18,389 nt of DNA from AC-69 sp046728055 (GCA_046728055.1 JBKPDU010000129.1:1-18389), one strand, 5' to 3'. Counted from the stretch's first letter, positions 1 through 7,222 are shown. Notes: generated from the sequence alone by a model not told the origin. Translations and numbers: made by a program.

Positions 1-2
1 TC

Positions 3-1028
3 GTCGGGTCGCTCCGTCGGGACGCCTCCCCGGTCGTCGATCTGGCCCGGATCCTTGGATGGCCCTTGATAGCCGAGCCGACGTCGGGCCTTCGGATTCC
101 CGGGGCCCTCTCCGCCGGCACGTTCCTCCTGGCGAGCGAGTCGTTCATCTCCGCACATGTGCCGGAACTGGTCCTCCAGATCGGCGCGGCCCCGACGTCC
201 CGATCCGGTCTCGGGTTCGTTGGAGACTCGAAGCGCCTGTGCATCGTGGACCCCGACCGATTGGTGGCCGATCCGACTCGACATGCCGCGCTCCGGCTGG
301 AGGCGGACCCCGCGTCGCTCGCCCGTGCACTCCTCAGACGAATCGAGCCGCGTGAGGGCTCGGCGTGGTGGCGCGAGTGGGACGAGGCCGACCGGATCGC
401 CCGCCGAACGGTGGACGATCTGGTGGATTCCTGGGAGGAACCGTTCGAGGGGCGGGTGGCCCGGGACCTCGCGGCGTGCCTACCGGACGGCGGCACCCTG
501 GTGGTCGGCTCGAGCATGCCGGCGCGAGACCTGGACGCCTACATGCGGCCGCGTTCGGGCATTCGGGTGCTGGGGAACCGCGGGGTAAGCGGGATCGACG
601 GGTTCGTCTCGACGGCGCTCGGCGTCGCCGCCTCGGGTGTTCCGACCTTCGCGCTGATGGGGGACCTGACCCTCCTCCACGACGCGAGCGGGCTTCTGTG
701 GAGCGGCGGGAGAGGCCACGACGCGGTCTTCGTGGTGCCGAACAACGACGGCGGGGCCATTTTCTCGTTCCTCGAGCAACGCCGGCTTCCGGAGCTCGCC
801 GAGTTGTTCGTGACGCCACACGGTCTGGACCTGTCGAAGGTGGCCACGGCGGCCGAGGCCCGACACGGGCTGGTCGAACGCGGCGCGGACCTCGGCCCGA
901 CACTCATCGAGGCGTCACGGTCCGGGGGAGTGTGGATCGTGGAGGTGCCCTCCCATCGCGAGCTGAACGTCGCCCGGCACCTCGAGGTGGATGCCGCCGT
1001 GGCCTCGGCCATGGAGGCTCGGGGTTAG
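3..1028 (+). CDS. menD: SEPHCHC synthase MenD, C-terminal part (5' truncated by window)
   Basis: Thiamine-diphosphate enzyme of menaquinone synthesis that condenses isochorismate with 2-oxoglutarate to give SEPHCHC; cytosolic. About 341 residues are visible, roughly the last 60% of a usual 550-600 residue MenD. The frame is open to the left edge and its first codons (VGSLRRDASP, LARILGWPLIAEPTSGLR) are already MenD-like, so the true start lies outside the window and the in-frame TTG at 66 is not a start. Family marks are GSSMPARDLDAY, GNRGVSGIDGFVSTALG, and the diphosphate/metal motif beginning GDLTLLHD and ending NNDGGAIFSF (visible residues about 220-255). It ends with TAG. A small membrane-protein gene follows 21 bases later. 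The menF and menG genes of the same pathway lie close by on the other strand. Identification is firm. Confidence 0.95.
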   Translation, partial: VGSLRRDASPVVDLARILGWPLIAEPTSGLRIPGALSAGTFLLASESFISAHVPELVLQIGAAPTSRSGLGFVGDSKRLCIVDPDRLVADPTRHAALRLEADPASLARALLRRIEPREGSAWWREWDEADRIARRTVDDLVDSWEEPFEGRVARDLAACLPDGGTLVVGSSMPARDLDAYMRPRSGIRVLGNRGVSGIDGFVSTALGVAASGVPTFALMGDLTLLHDASGLLWSGGRGHDAVFVVPNNDGGAIFSFLEQRRLPELAELFVTPHGLDLSKVATAAEARHGLVERGADLGPTLIEASRSGGVWIVEVPSHRELNVARHLEVDAAVASAMEARG

Positions 1029-1037
1029 GGCTCGCCG

Positions 1038-1043
1038 TACCAT
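1038..1043 (+). promoter_or_regulatory. Putative -10 box TACCAT, leaderless-type promoter
   Basis: TACCAT fits the actinobacterial TANNNT -10 pattern and lies six bases before the ATG at 1050, so a transcript starting at the usual distance would begin at or next to the start codon. No clear -35 hexamer and no Shine-Dalgarno sequence is visible. Inference only. Confidence 0.35.
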
Positions 1044-1049
1044 GTCTCC

Positions 1050-1505
1050 ATGACAGCGGGCTCGGTTCCTCGGCGCACCCGAGTGGGCACGGTGGCTTAT
1101 TGGAGCGTGGCCGTCCTCTTCGTGGCGTTCGGGTATCTGGCGTTGTTCAGCTTCGGTGCGCCATTCCTGCTGACGGGACTCGCCATGATGGTCGTGTCCC
1201 CCTGGCGCACCCGCCGCGAGGTCCTCTGGCCGACGCTCGTCGGCGTGTGGGCGTTCGTGCTGGGCTATGTGCTGGTCGCACCGCTCGGATGCACGACGAC
1301 GGCGATGGCGGTGACGGCCGGTTCGCCGGCCGCCGAATCCCACACGACGTGCACCAACATCCTGGGGATCGATTATTCGGGAACCGGGATCTACAACCCC
1401 AGCCTCGCGCCGGCGGTGTTCGCGGGGATGGCCGCGGGCGCCGGCGGTGCCCTGGCGACGCGCTTCCTGCTCCGTCATCGGCGGGTGGCGACCGCCTCCA
1501 GCTAG
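1050..1505 (+). CDS. Small four-helix membrane protein, function unknown
   Basis: I do not recognise a named family. The 151-residue product has about four hydrophobic segments (roughly residues 15-33, 35-51, 58-80 and 119-141), separated by a polar loop of about 35 residues holding two cysteines, C81 and C101. If that loop is outside the cell the cysteines could form a disulfide. Short basic stretches (RRTR near residue 10, RTRRE near 54, RHRR near 143) suggest cytoplasmic ends by the positive-inside rule. The ATG at 1050 is chosen because a TANNNT box lies just upstream and the preceding menD ends at 1028. Its TAG stop shares the palindrome CTAG with the stop of convergent menF. Position beside menaquinone genes does not by itself imply a role in that pathway. 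Confidence 0.7.
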   Translation: MTAGSVPRRTRVGTVAYWSVAVLFVAFGYLALFSFGAPFLLTGLAMMVVSPWRTRREVLWPTLVGVWAFVLGYVLVAPLGCTTTAMAVTAGSPAAESHTTCTNILGIDYSGTGIYNPSLAPAVFAGMAAGAGGALATRFLLRHRRVATASS

Positions 1506-2773
1506 CCCCAGCGGAGCGAGTCCAGCAGCGCCCGGAACTTTGCTTCGGTCTCGTCGAGCTCTTCCTCGGGGACCGAGTCCGCGACGATCCCGGCGCCGGC
1601 GAACAAGCGCGCGGTCGTGCCGGTGATCTCGGCGCACCGAAGTGCGATGGCCCACTCGCCGTCACCGTTGGCGTCCACCCACCCAACCGGCCCGGCGTAG
1701 TTTCCCCGGTCGATCGGTTCGAGGTCCGAAAGCGCTTCCCGGGCCTCCTCTCGTGGGGTCCCGCACACGGCGGGTGTGGGATGCAACGCGGCCACAAGGT
1801 CCAGAGCGGTCACCGACGGGTCGTGGAGCCGGCCGGCGAACGGCGTGGCCAGGTGCCACACGTTCGCCGTACCCAGGAGCTCGGGCTCCAGCGGTCGGGT
1901 GAGGCCGTCGCAGTAGCCGCCGAGCACGCGGGCCACGTCCTCGACCACCACCGCGTGCTCCTCGCGATCCTTCTCCGAGGAGAGGAGCAGGCGTGCGGAG
2001 ATCTGGTCGCGGTTGAAGTCCCCGAATCGCAGCGACGACCCTGCGAGCGGCGTGGCTTGGACCTCGAGGCCGCGACGGAGCACGAGCAGCTCCGGGCTGG
2101 CGCCGACCAGGATGCCGCCAGGCCGCGGGATGTCCGGGGGAAGCTCGGGCGCGGCGAACGCGTAGCAATCGGGGTCCACCGCTCGAAGACGCCACAGGAG
2201 TTGCTTCGCGTCGAGCTCCCGTTCCGCATCGACGAGGAGCGTTCGTGCCAGGACGACCTTTCGGAGGTTTCCCACCCGGATTCGCTTGGCTGCCCTGGCC
2301 ACCGCTTCCGCGTACTCGTCCGGTTCGGGGTCGGGGCGAAGCTGGACGTCGTGGAAGGCGTCGTGGGGGACGGCCCGGCCTGTCCATTCCTCGCGCTGTG
2401 AGTCGGGGGACGCGAACCCCTCCGGGAACACGTCGAGCTCCCAGGTCTCTCCGGGCACGTGGCGGGCGACGACTCGAGAGGGGATTACCGCGTCGGCCGC
2501 CCACCGGTCGTCGAACGGGATCGCCGCCACGGCGATCGGCGCGGGGCCCTCGTCTTCCCTTCCGATCGACCGGAGGGCGTCGGCGGTCAGCCGGGCAAGG
2601 CGGAGGATGCGCTCGGGACCTGCTTTCGCCCGGATCCGGCCGGCCACGCCCGTCCCCGCGACCCCGAGACCTGACCGCTCGAAGAAGAACCCGCCGGCCC
2701 GATAGTTCGCCAACAGGTCGAACGCCGGGCCCAGCCTTCGGCCCTTGGCCACGAGCCTTGGGCTCGCCTTCAC
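1502..2773 (-). CDS. menF: Isochorismate synthase (MenF-type chorismate-binding enzyme)
   Basis: Converts chorismate to isochorismate, the first committed step of menaquinone synthesis (siderophore isochorismate synthases are close relatives). The 423-residue protein carries the chorismate-binding fold in its C-terminal two thirds: KVVLAR (172-177, the lysine expected to be the general base), GASPELLVLRRG (224-235), SSEKDREEHAVVVEDV (265-280), HPTPAVCGTP (331-340), YAGPVGWVDANGDGEWAIALR (about 359-379) and FAGAGIVADS (391-400). HPTPAVCG favours isochorismate synthase over anthranilate or aminodeoxychorismate synthase. The GTG at 2773 is preferred because GAGG lies five bases upstream and because a longer frame would overlap menG out of frame with unrelated residues. 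It follows menG by 31 bases, in an apparent merR-menG-menF operon. Nearby menD makes the menaquinone role more likely than a siderophore role. Confidence 0.93.
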   Translation of the reverse strand: MKASPRLVAKGRRLGPAFDLLANYRAGGFFFERSGLGVAGTGVAGRIRAKAGPERILRLARLTADALRSIGREDEGPAPIAVAAIPFDDRWAADAVIPSRVVARHVPGETWELDVFPEGFASPDSQREEWTGRAVPHDAFHDVQLRPDPEPDEYAEAVARAAKRIRVGNLRKVVLARTLLVDAERELDAKQLLWRLRAVDPDCYAFAAPELPPDIPRPGGILVGASPELLVLRRGLEVQATPLAGSSLRFGDFNRDQISARLLLSSEKDREEHAVVVEDVARVLGGYCDGLTRPLEPELLGTANVWHLATPFAGRLHDPSVTALDLVAALHPTPAVCGTPREEAREALSDLEPIDRGNYAGPVGWVDANGDGEWAIALRCAEITGTTARLFAGAGIVADSVPEEELDETEAKFRALLDSLRWG

Positions 2774-2804
2774 GGTCGCCTCGTGCGCGCGTGGGCCACG
2801 CTTC

Positions 2805-3494
2805 TCACGCGCGTGTCCCCGCCAGCACCTGCGCGATTCCTCCGGAAAGCGGCACTCGCTCGGCATCGGGGAACCCTGCGTCCCGAACCGCAGAGACCAT
2901 CTCCGCCACCGGCGGCAGGTAGGCCATCGACCTCGGGAGGTACGCGTACGCATCGCGATCCGAGAGCAGGCCCCCGATCACCGGTACGACCCGCCGGAAG
3001 TACACGGCATGGCCGGCTCGCATCAGCGGGCCGTCGGGCTGTGAGGCCTCGAGGAGCGAGATCCGCCCACCGGGCCGGACCACCCTGGCGATCTCGGAGA
3101 AGAGCGCACCGAGGTCCACGACGTTTCGAAGGGCGAACCCGCAGACGGCCCCGTCGATGGATCGATCGGCCAATGGAAGGCGAAGGACGTCTGCCTGGAC
3201 GAGCGGCACGTCCGTGGCGGCCTTCGTCAGCATGCCGAGGGAGAAGTCGAACCCCACGGCCCGGTACCCGTCGCGCGAAAGCTCTCGACAGAGGTCACCG
3301 GTTCCGCATGCCAGGTCGGCGACCAGGGCTCCCCCCGGCAGCCGGAGCTCGCGAACCGCCCGTCGTCGCCATCCGACGTCCATCCCGAACGTCATCACCC
3401 GGTTCACCAGGTCGTAGCGGCCGGCGATGGCGTCGAACATGTCGCGGACGCGGCTGGCCTTCTCGTCCCCTTCCGGCAGGTGCTCAGCCCTCAT
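2805..3494 (-). CDS. menG: Demethylmenaquinone methyltransferase (MenG/UbiE)
   Basis: SAM-dependent C-methyltransferase for the last step of menaquinone synthesis, methylation of the naphthoquinone ring of demethylmenaquinone. The 229-residue protein matches the UbiE/MenG size and layout: MFDAIAGRYDLVNRVMTFG (19-37), SAM-binding motif VADLACGTGDL (58-68), acidic residue of motif II near GFDFS (81-85), LPLADRSIDGAVCGFALRNV (106-125), and VVRPGGRISLLEAS (138-151). A longer in-frame start at 3596 would run back into the upstream regulator gene and add unrelated residues, so the ATG at 3494 is chosen. A purine-rich GAGGGTGGA lies about ten bases upstream. The gene sits 37 bases after the MerR-type gene and 31 bases before menF. 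It is presumably specific for menaquinone rather than ubiquinone, given menD and menF nearby and the usual absence of ubiquinone in actinobacteria. Confidence 0.93.
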   Translation of the reverse strand: MRAEHLPEGDEKASRVRDMFDAIAGRYDLVNRVMTFGMDVGWRRRAVRELRLPGGALVADLACGTGDLCRELSRDGYRAVGFDFSLGMLTKAATDVPLVQADVLRLPLADRSIDGAVCGFALRNVVDLGALFSEIARVVRPGGRISLLEASQPDGPLMRAGHAVYFRRVVPVIGGLLSDRDAYAYLPRSMAYLPPVAEMVSAVRDAGFPDAERVPLSGGIAQVLAGTRA

Positions 3495-3535
3495 GGCAGG
3501 TCGTCCACCCTCTGCGGCACGCGCTCGGTCCTCAT
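3491..3535 (-). other. Possible 14-codon leader ORF between the regulator gene and menG
   Basis: An ATG overlaps the TGA of the MerR-type gene (ATGA), and this frame ends at a TGA that overlaps the menG ATG (ATGA again), giving MRTERVPQRVDDLP. The start resembles the menG N-terminus (MRTERVPQ against MRAEHLPE), so it may be a decayed duplicate of the menG start or a coupling device. It could equally be chance in GC-rich DNA. Confidence 0.2.
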
Positions 3536-4302
3536 GGCGCGGCACGGCCCATGCGCTGAGACTCGGCCCGGGCCGCCTCGAGCTCGGCGGACTCACCGAC
3601 CCGTTCGATGTGATCTTCAGCCACGCGGAGCAGGACCCGGCGGAAATGGCTTGCCACGAGGTCCGTCACCGCGGGGAGCAACGTCCGGAAGGCCTCGACC
3701 AGCCGGGCGGCCGCCTCCTCGTCCGAAGCAGCCGTGTCGCGGATGGGCTTTCGCACGTGATCGTCGAACAGCTCCACCGCTCGCTGAGCCAGCCCGAGCA
3801 TGGCCTCATGCGTCTGCCGGGCCAGCGACAGCAGCTCTCCGAGCGGAAGGCCGAACTCGAGGAGCTTCAGAGCCGCGCGGACCGTCTGGATGTCGGCCGT
3901 GGCGTAGCGGTCCTCACCGTCGACCGGTCGGGACAGGCGGATGCCCTCGCGCTCCACGGCCTGGATCAGCGAGGCCGGCACCCCACTCGCCGCGGCGAAC
4001 TGATCCAAGGACAGCACGTCCTCCCGTCCCGCTCCCTCCGCCCGCGCGGCGGCCACGGCGGCGGCGAGGTCGGCATCGGCCCGTCCCAGGCCACCCTCGA
4101 CGACCCGCTTGATCACCGCGAGCGTCAGGCCCTTGCGCTGCAGGGCCCGGATCTCGCGGATCCGCTCCACGTGCTCGGGGCCGTACCACGCGACCCTGCC
4201 CTCCCTGCGGGGCGGGGGCAGCAATCCCTTCGACTGGTAGAAGCGGACCGTGTCGACCGACACTTCGCTGGCCGCGGCGACCGCTTCGACCCGGTACCTC
4301 AC
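3532..4302 (-). CDS. MerR-type regulator with two tandem MerR-like HTH domains
   Basis: Predicted DNA-binding regulator of 256 residues. The N-terminus is a standard MerR winged helix (about 3-70): YRVEAVAAASEVSVDTVRFY, the SKGLLPPPRR turn, WYGPEHVERIREIRALQRKGLTL. A second MerR-like unit follows a short linker (about 98-165): LSLDQFAAASGVPASLIQAV, then YATADIQTVRAALKLLEFGLPLGELLSL. The C-terminal 90 residues are helical and charged, with no cysteine cluster for metal binding. The GTG at 4302 is preferred over TTG at 4311 because the TAGAGT box would overlap the latter. It heads the apparent operon merR-menG-menF, so menaquinone genes are likely targets along with itself; the ligand is unknown. 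A 25-base dyad lies just upstream. MerR membership of the first domain is firm, the second domain likely, the regulon inferred. Confidence 0.85.
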   Translation of the reverse strand: MRYRVEAVAAASEVSVDTVRFYQSKGLLPPPRREGRVAWYGPEHVERIREIRALQRKGLTLAVIKRVVEGGLGRADADLAAAVAAARAEGAGREDVLSLDQFAAASGVPASLIQAVEREGIRLSRPVDGEDRYATADIQTVRAALKLLEFGLPLGELLSLARQTHEAMLGLAQRAVELFDDHVRKPIRDTAASDEEAAARLVEAFRTLLPAVTDLVASHFRRVLLRVAEDHIERVGESAELEAARAESQRMGRAAP

Positions 4303-4310
4303 GACCTTCA

Positions 4311-4316
4311 ACTCTA
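4311..4316 (-). promoter_or_regulatory. Putative -10 box TAGAGT of the merR-menG-menF operon
   Basis: Read on the minus strand, TAGAGT lies eight bases before the GTG at 4302, which would make the transcript leaderless. No convincing -35 is visible; its expected position falls inside the dyad at 4325-4349, compatible with a MerR-type operator arrangement. Confidence 0.4.
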
Positions 4317-4324
4317 CGAGTGTT

Positions 4325-4349
4325 CGCTCGAACCTTCCAGGTTCGGGCG
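4325..4349. promoter_or_regulatory. Inverted repeat upstream of the MerR-type gene, candidate operator
   Basis: CGAACCT (4329-4335), a three-base centre, then AGGTTCG (4339-4345) is a perfect dyad. It extends to CGC/GCG outer arms at 4325-4327 and 4347-4349 with one mismatched position in each arm between. It begins 8 bases beyond the TAGAGT box. Being next to a MerR-type gene it is a natural autoregulatory operator. It also lies 17 bases after the anti-sigma stop codon and could serve as a hairpin, but no T-run follows on the minus strand, so an intrinsic terminator is less likely. Confidence 0.4.
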
Positions 4350-4366
4350 GCCACTGGGAAGGAGAT

Positions 4367-5131
4367 CTACAGGGGCTTGAAAGAGTAGGAGAGGAAGGAG
4401 CAGTCCCGCCTGGCCACCACCCAGATCACCACCCGATCGGGCGGCTGGCCGGCGGCTGGCGCCTGGAGGTAAACGCCGATGTAGGCGGGTCGGCCCTTGT
4501 ACGTGGCCTGGATCAGCCGCACCAGCCGGTCCTGACCGCTCAGGTCGGCGGGCCCGGCCAGGCACGCAGCCGCGCCCCCGGCCTGAGCGGCCATCTCTTC
4601 CGTTGCCGAGGGCGCGGCCAACGTGGCGTCCGCGGCTGAACGCTTGGCCAAGGAAACCGCCAGATCCTCCAGCTTCATGGCGTCGTAGTCGGCGTTCGGC
4701 TGAATCTCCAAGGGGACCGAACCGGAGGTCGCCGCCTCCAGGCCCGGCGCCGAAGTCGGTGACGCGAGCGCGCCGCCGCCGGCGGCCGGCTCGTTCTCAG
4801 CCTCCATGCCGACCCGCGGCAGGGCCACCGCGACCACGGCGACCAGGACCGCCGCCGCGGCCAGTCCGGCCGCCCACTGCGTCCAGCCGCCCCTGGAACG
4901 ACGGGTACGCGGTGTGAGTTCCTTCTCTGCCTCCGCAATCACCGGTCTGGTCGTCCCGACTGGGACGGGCACCTGAGGGAGGTCGCGGAGGAGAGTCACT
5001 GCGTTGGTGGACAACTCGATCTCTTCGCGGCAGGTTGCGCACGTGGCCAGGTGTGCGTCGACCTCGGCGCGCTCGTCTGCGGTGAGCGTGCCGTCGACGT
5101 AGCCGGCCAGGTGCTCCTCGGGGTGGGTCAT
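4367..5131 (-). CDS. Zinc-finger anti-sigma factor (RsmA-like)
   Basis: Predicted membrane-anchored anti-sigma factor holding the adjacent ECF sigma factor inactive. The 254-residue protein begins with a ZAS-type domain: HPEEHLAGYVDGTLTADE then H27-x3-C31-x2-C34. A proline-rich linker and basic patch (RTRRSR) lead to one transmembrane helix (about 84-106). The outside part of about 145 residues has an Ala/Gly/Pro-rich stretch, then a folded-looking C-terminal domain with two cysteines, C190 and C244, that could form a disulfide. The ATG at 5131 overlaps the sigma-factor stop by four bases (ATGA), typical of sigma/anti-sigma pairs. Position corresponds to Rv3912 (RsmA) beside SigM in M. tuberculosis. 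The extracytoplasmic domain presumably senses an envelope signal or is a protease target; the signal is unknown. Confidence 0.88.
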   Translation of the reverse strand: MTHPEEHLAGYVDGTLTADERAEVDAHLATCATCREEIELSTNAVTLLRDLPQVPVPVGTTRPVIAEAEKELTPRTRRSRGGWTQWAAGLAAAAVLVAVVAVALPRVGMEAENEPAAGGGALASPTSAPGLEAATSGSVPLEIQPNADYDAMKLEDLAVSLAKRSAADATLAAPSATEEMAAQAGGAAACLAGPADLSGQDRLVRLIQATYKGRPAYIGVYLQAPAAGQPPDRVVIWVVARRDCSFLSYSFKPL

Positions 5132-5721
5132 CTGGATCTCGCCTCGTCTGACGGTCCCGCCGGCTCCGGACGTTCCCGCACAAGACCACCTCGAAGGGCC
5201 CGAGCCAGCGCCACCCGGCCCCGGTGCAGGCGCGATTTCACCGTGCCCACCGGGACCCCGACGATCGAGGCGACCTCCTCGTACGGCAGGTCCTGCACGT
5301 CGTGGAGGATCATGACCACCCGGTAGTCCTCCGGGACGGCGAGCAGGGCTCGCTGCACGTCGATGGAGAGGTCGGTCGTGTCGGCGTGGTCCGGCGCCGC
5401 TGGAGGCTCCGGCTGGCGATCGTCGGCAGTGCTGAGCACTGGGGTGCGGCTTCGTTTGCGGAGCAGGTCGTAGCAGGCGTTCACGGTCACGCGGTGCAAC
5501 CACGTGGTGAACGCGGCCTCGCCACGGAACGACGCGAGCTTGCGCAGTGCCGTGAGGAAAGCGTCCTGCGTGGCATCACGAGCGTCCTCCTCGCGACCCG
5601 TCATCCGCAAGGCCAGGTTGTACACGCGACGCTCGTGGCGTTCCACGATGATCCCGAACGCCGCTCGGTCCCCGTCCACGGCGCGACGAACCAGATCCTC
5701 GTCGCGCTCCCAACTCTGCAT
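5128..5721 (-). CDS. sigM: ECF RNA polymerase sigma factor, SigM-like
   Basis: Alternative sigma factor of the extracytoplasmic-function type, 197 residues. Region 2 is at about 24-90 (HERRVYNLALRMTGREEDAR, DATQDAFLTALRKLASFRGE, TWLHRVTVNACYDLLRKR). Region 4 is at about 122-175 (ALLAVPEDYRVVMILHDVQD, LPYEEVASIVGVPVGTVKSR, LHRGRVALARAL). The linker between them is short and proline-rich. The ATG at 5721 overlaps the upstream kinase stop as TGATG, and a longer frame back to 5799 would overlap the kinase with low-complexity residues. The anti-sigma gene follows with an ATGA overlap. Synteny with the MurJ-kinase locus supports orthology to SigM (Rv3911); ECF family membership is certain, the precise subgroup is inferred. 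I saw no clear ECF-type GGAAC/CGTC promoter pair upstream, so autoregulation is not demonstrated. Confidence 0.93.
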   Translation of the reverse strand: MQSWERDEDLVRRAVDGDRAAFGIIVERHERRVYNLALRMTGREEDARDATQDAFLTALRKLASFRGEAAFTTWLHRVTVNACYDLLRKRSRTPVLSTADDRQPEPPAAPDHADTTDLSIDVQRALLAVPEDYRVVMILHDVQDLPYEEVASIVGVPVGTVKSRLHRGRVALARALRGGLVRERPEPAGPSDEARSR

Positions 5722-7169
5722 CAGGCCGGTCCGACCACCCGGAACTCGCCCACCTCCGCCCGATTGCCGTCGTCGGTGGGGACAACCGTGGTGATCCACA
5801 GGAGAACGTACCGTCCGCTCGCGGGCTCGATCGACTCTCGCATGTCCGAGGTTGCCGTGATCGTGGGACGCGCGCCGGCGGCCATGGCCGTCGGGTCGTC
5901 CCCCACCACCACGGTGAACCGATACCCCGGGGAGGGTGTCTGGAGCCGGAAGCCGGTGACGGTTCGCGCCCTCCCCAGATCGAACAGCATCCCCACCCCG
6001 GACTTGTTCAACTCACCGTCGTAGTAGTTCTCCGACCTCCATGCGGTCAGGGGATCGCCGTCCGTCGCCAGGGGCATCCCCGAGTCGTTCTCCTGGTCGT
6101 CACCGTACGGATCCATCGGGGCGACCGTGACGAACCTAAGGACTCGAGTGGCTGGCGCAGTGCTCTCCTCGTCCGGCCCGAACCGGATGCCGACCGGCCC
6201 GCCCAGCTCCAGCTTGCCGACCCACAGTCCTGCCCCCAGGGCGACCGCCGCGATCAGCGCGACCAGGAGCGGGACCGCGAACCAGGTCCGGAACGACGAG
6301 AACCGGAGGGGCGGCGGTGCCGGCGTGATGGCCGCCGTGTCTCCGAGCCCGGGCCGGCGCGCCGGCGCTGCCGCGTCGTCCCCAGCCAGCCCCGCCGCCT
6401 CGCGGAGCGCAGCTTCGAACTCACCGACGGAGACGAACCGGTCGCCGGGTTCGGGTGAGAGCGCTTTTCGCACCACCCCGTCCAACTCGTGGGTCACGTC
6501 TTGCCGGTGATCCCTCGGGGATGGGTCGCCGTCCCCGGGCGGTCGGCCCGTGAGGAGCTCGAACAGCAGCGCGCCTGCTCCCCAGACATCGGTTCGTACG
6601 TCAAGGGGCTCACCGGCGGCCGCTTCGGGGGCGACCGGCGCGGGCTCGAGGAACTGGATCGCCTCGCCCGGTGGCATCGAACGAACGACCGCCTCGCCGA
6701 ATCCGAGATCGCAGACGCGGATCGTCCCGTCCGTGCACTCGATGACGTTCTCCGGTTTCAGGTCCAGATGCAGGACGCCGGCCTCGTGGGCGGCGGCGAT
6801 CGCCTGGAGCGCGCCGTGCACCAGGCCGGCCCCCTGCTCCACGGGGACGTCCCCATCGCGGCCGATCACGGAGCGGGCGCTGTCGCCGTCGACGTGCTCG
6901 CGGACGACGAACGCGATTCCGTCGTCTTTCCCCGTGTCGAGGAGCCGGGCCAGGCCACGATGGGACGCCAGCGCCACCATCCGGAGCTCCCGGTCGAGTG
7001 TGTCGGCGAACTCGGGGTTCCCGGCGAGCTCCGGGTTGATCAGCTTCACGACCACGCGGCGGTCGAGGATGGTGTCGGTGGCCATCCAGGATGTGCCCGT
7101 CCCGCTCGTGCCGAGTTCCTGCTCGAGGGCATACCGGCGGGCGAGCACGATGGGCGGTGGGGTCGTCAC
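5721..7169 (-). CDS. Membrane Ser/Thr kinase-like protein with extracytoplasmic discoidin-like domain
   Basis: A 482-residue protein: kinase fold (about 12-260), proline-rich linker, one transmembrane helix (about 296-318), and an outside beta-rich domain resembling F5/8-type C/carbohydrate-binding modules (about 345-482, with ATDGDPLTAWRSE and VGMLFDLGRARTVTGFRL). Kinase marks are an unusual glycine loop GTSGTG (20-25), K42 in VVVK, E61 in helix C, HLDLKPEN (134-141), DLG (154-156), APE (180-182) and DVWGAGALLFELLTG (194-208). HRD has become HLD and DFG is DLG, but Lys, Glu, Asp, Asn and metal-binding Asp are kept. The same architecture forms the C-terminal half of mycobacterial MviN (Rv3910), whose pseudokinase binds FhaA after PknB phosphorylation. 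The GTG start lies six bases after a TAGACT box. The sigma gene overlaps its stop. Confidence 0.88.
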   Translation of the reverse strand: MTTPPPIVLARRYALEQELGTSGTGTSWMATDTILDRRVVVKLINPELAGNPEFADTLDRELRMVALASHRGLARLLDTGKDDGIAFVVREHVDGDSARSVIGRDGDVPVEQGAGLVHGALQAIAAAHEAGVLHLDLKPENVIECTDGTIRVCDLGFGEAVVRSMPPGEAIQFLEPAPVAPEAAAGEPLDVRTDVWGAGALLFELLTGRPPGDGDPSPRDHRQDVTHELDGVVRKALSPEPGDRFVSVGEFEAALREAAGLAGDDAAAPARRPGLGDTAAITPAPPPLRFSSFRTWFAVPLLVALIAAVALGAGLWVGKLELGGPVGIRFGPDEESTAPATRVLRFVTVAPMDPYGDDQENDSGMPLATDGDPLTAWRSENYYDGELNKSGVGMLFDLGRARTVTGFRLQTPSPGYRFTVVVGDDPTAMAAGARPTITATSDMRESIEPASGRYVLLWITTVVPTDDGNRAEVGEFRVVGPA

Positions 7170-7175
7170 GCGGTG

Positions 7176-7181
7176 AGTCTA
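7176..7181 (-). promoter_or_regulatory. Putative internal -10 box TAGACT before the kinase gene
   Basis: In the 53-base gap before the kinase, TAGACT (minus strand) lies six bases before the GTG at 7169. It would give kinase, sigma and anti-sigma genes their own leaderless transcript in addition to read-through from MurJ. No clear -35 and no Shine-Dalgarno sequence is seen. Confidence 0.4.
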
Positions 7182-7222
7182 CGTCCCTGCTTGCGCCGGA
7201 CGGCCGAGATGCGTGGAGGCAG

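Noticed and set aside
365..2401. Long plus-strand open frame (678 codons) crossing the menD end and menF
   Set aside because: It is low-complexity Arg/Gly/Pro-rich, runs out of frame through menD and the small membrane gene, and is antisense to menF. A GC-rich shadow frame.
5132..5503. Upstream extension of the anti-sigma frame
   Set aside because: It overlaps the sigma gene out of frame; the zinc-binding domain begins immediately after the ATG at 5131.
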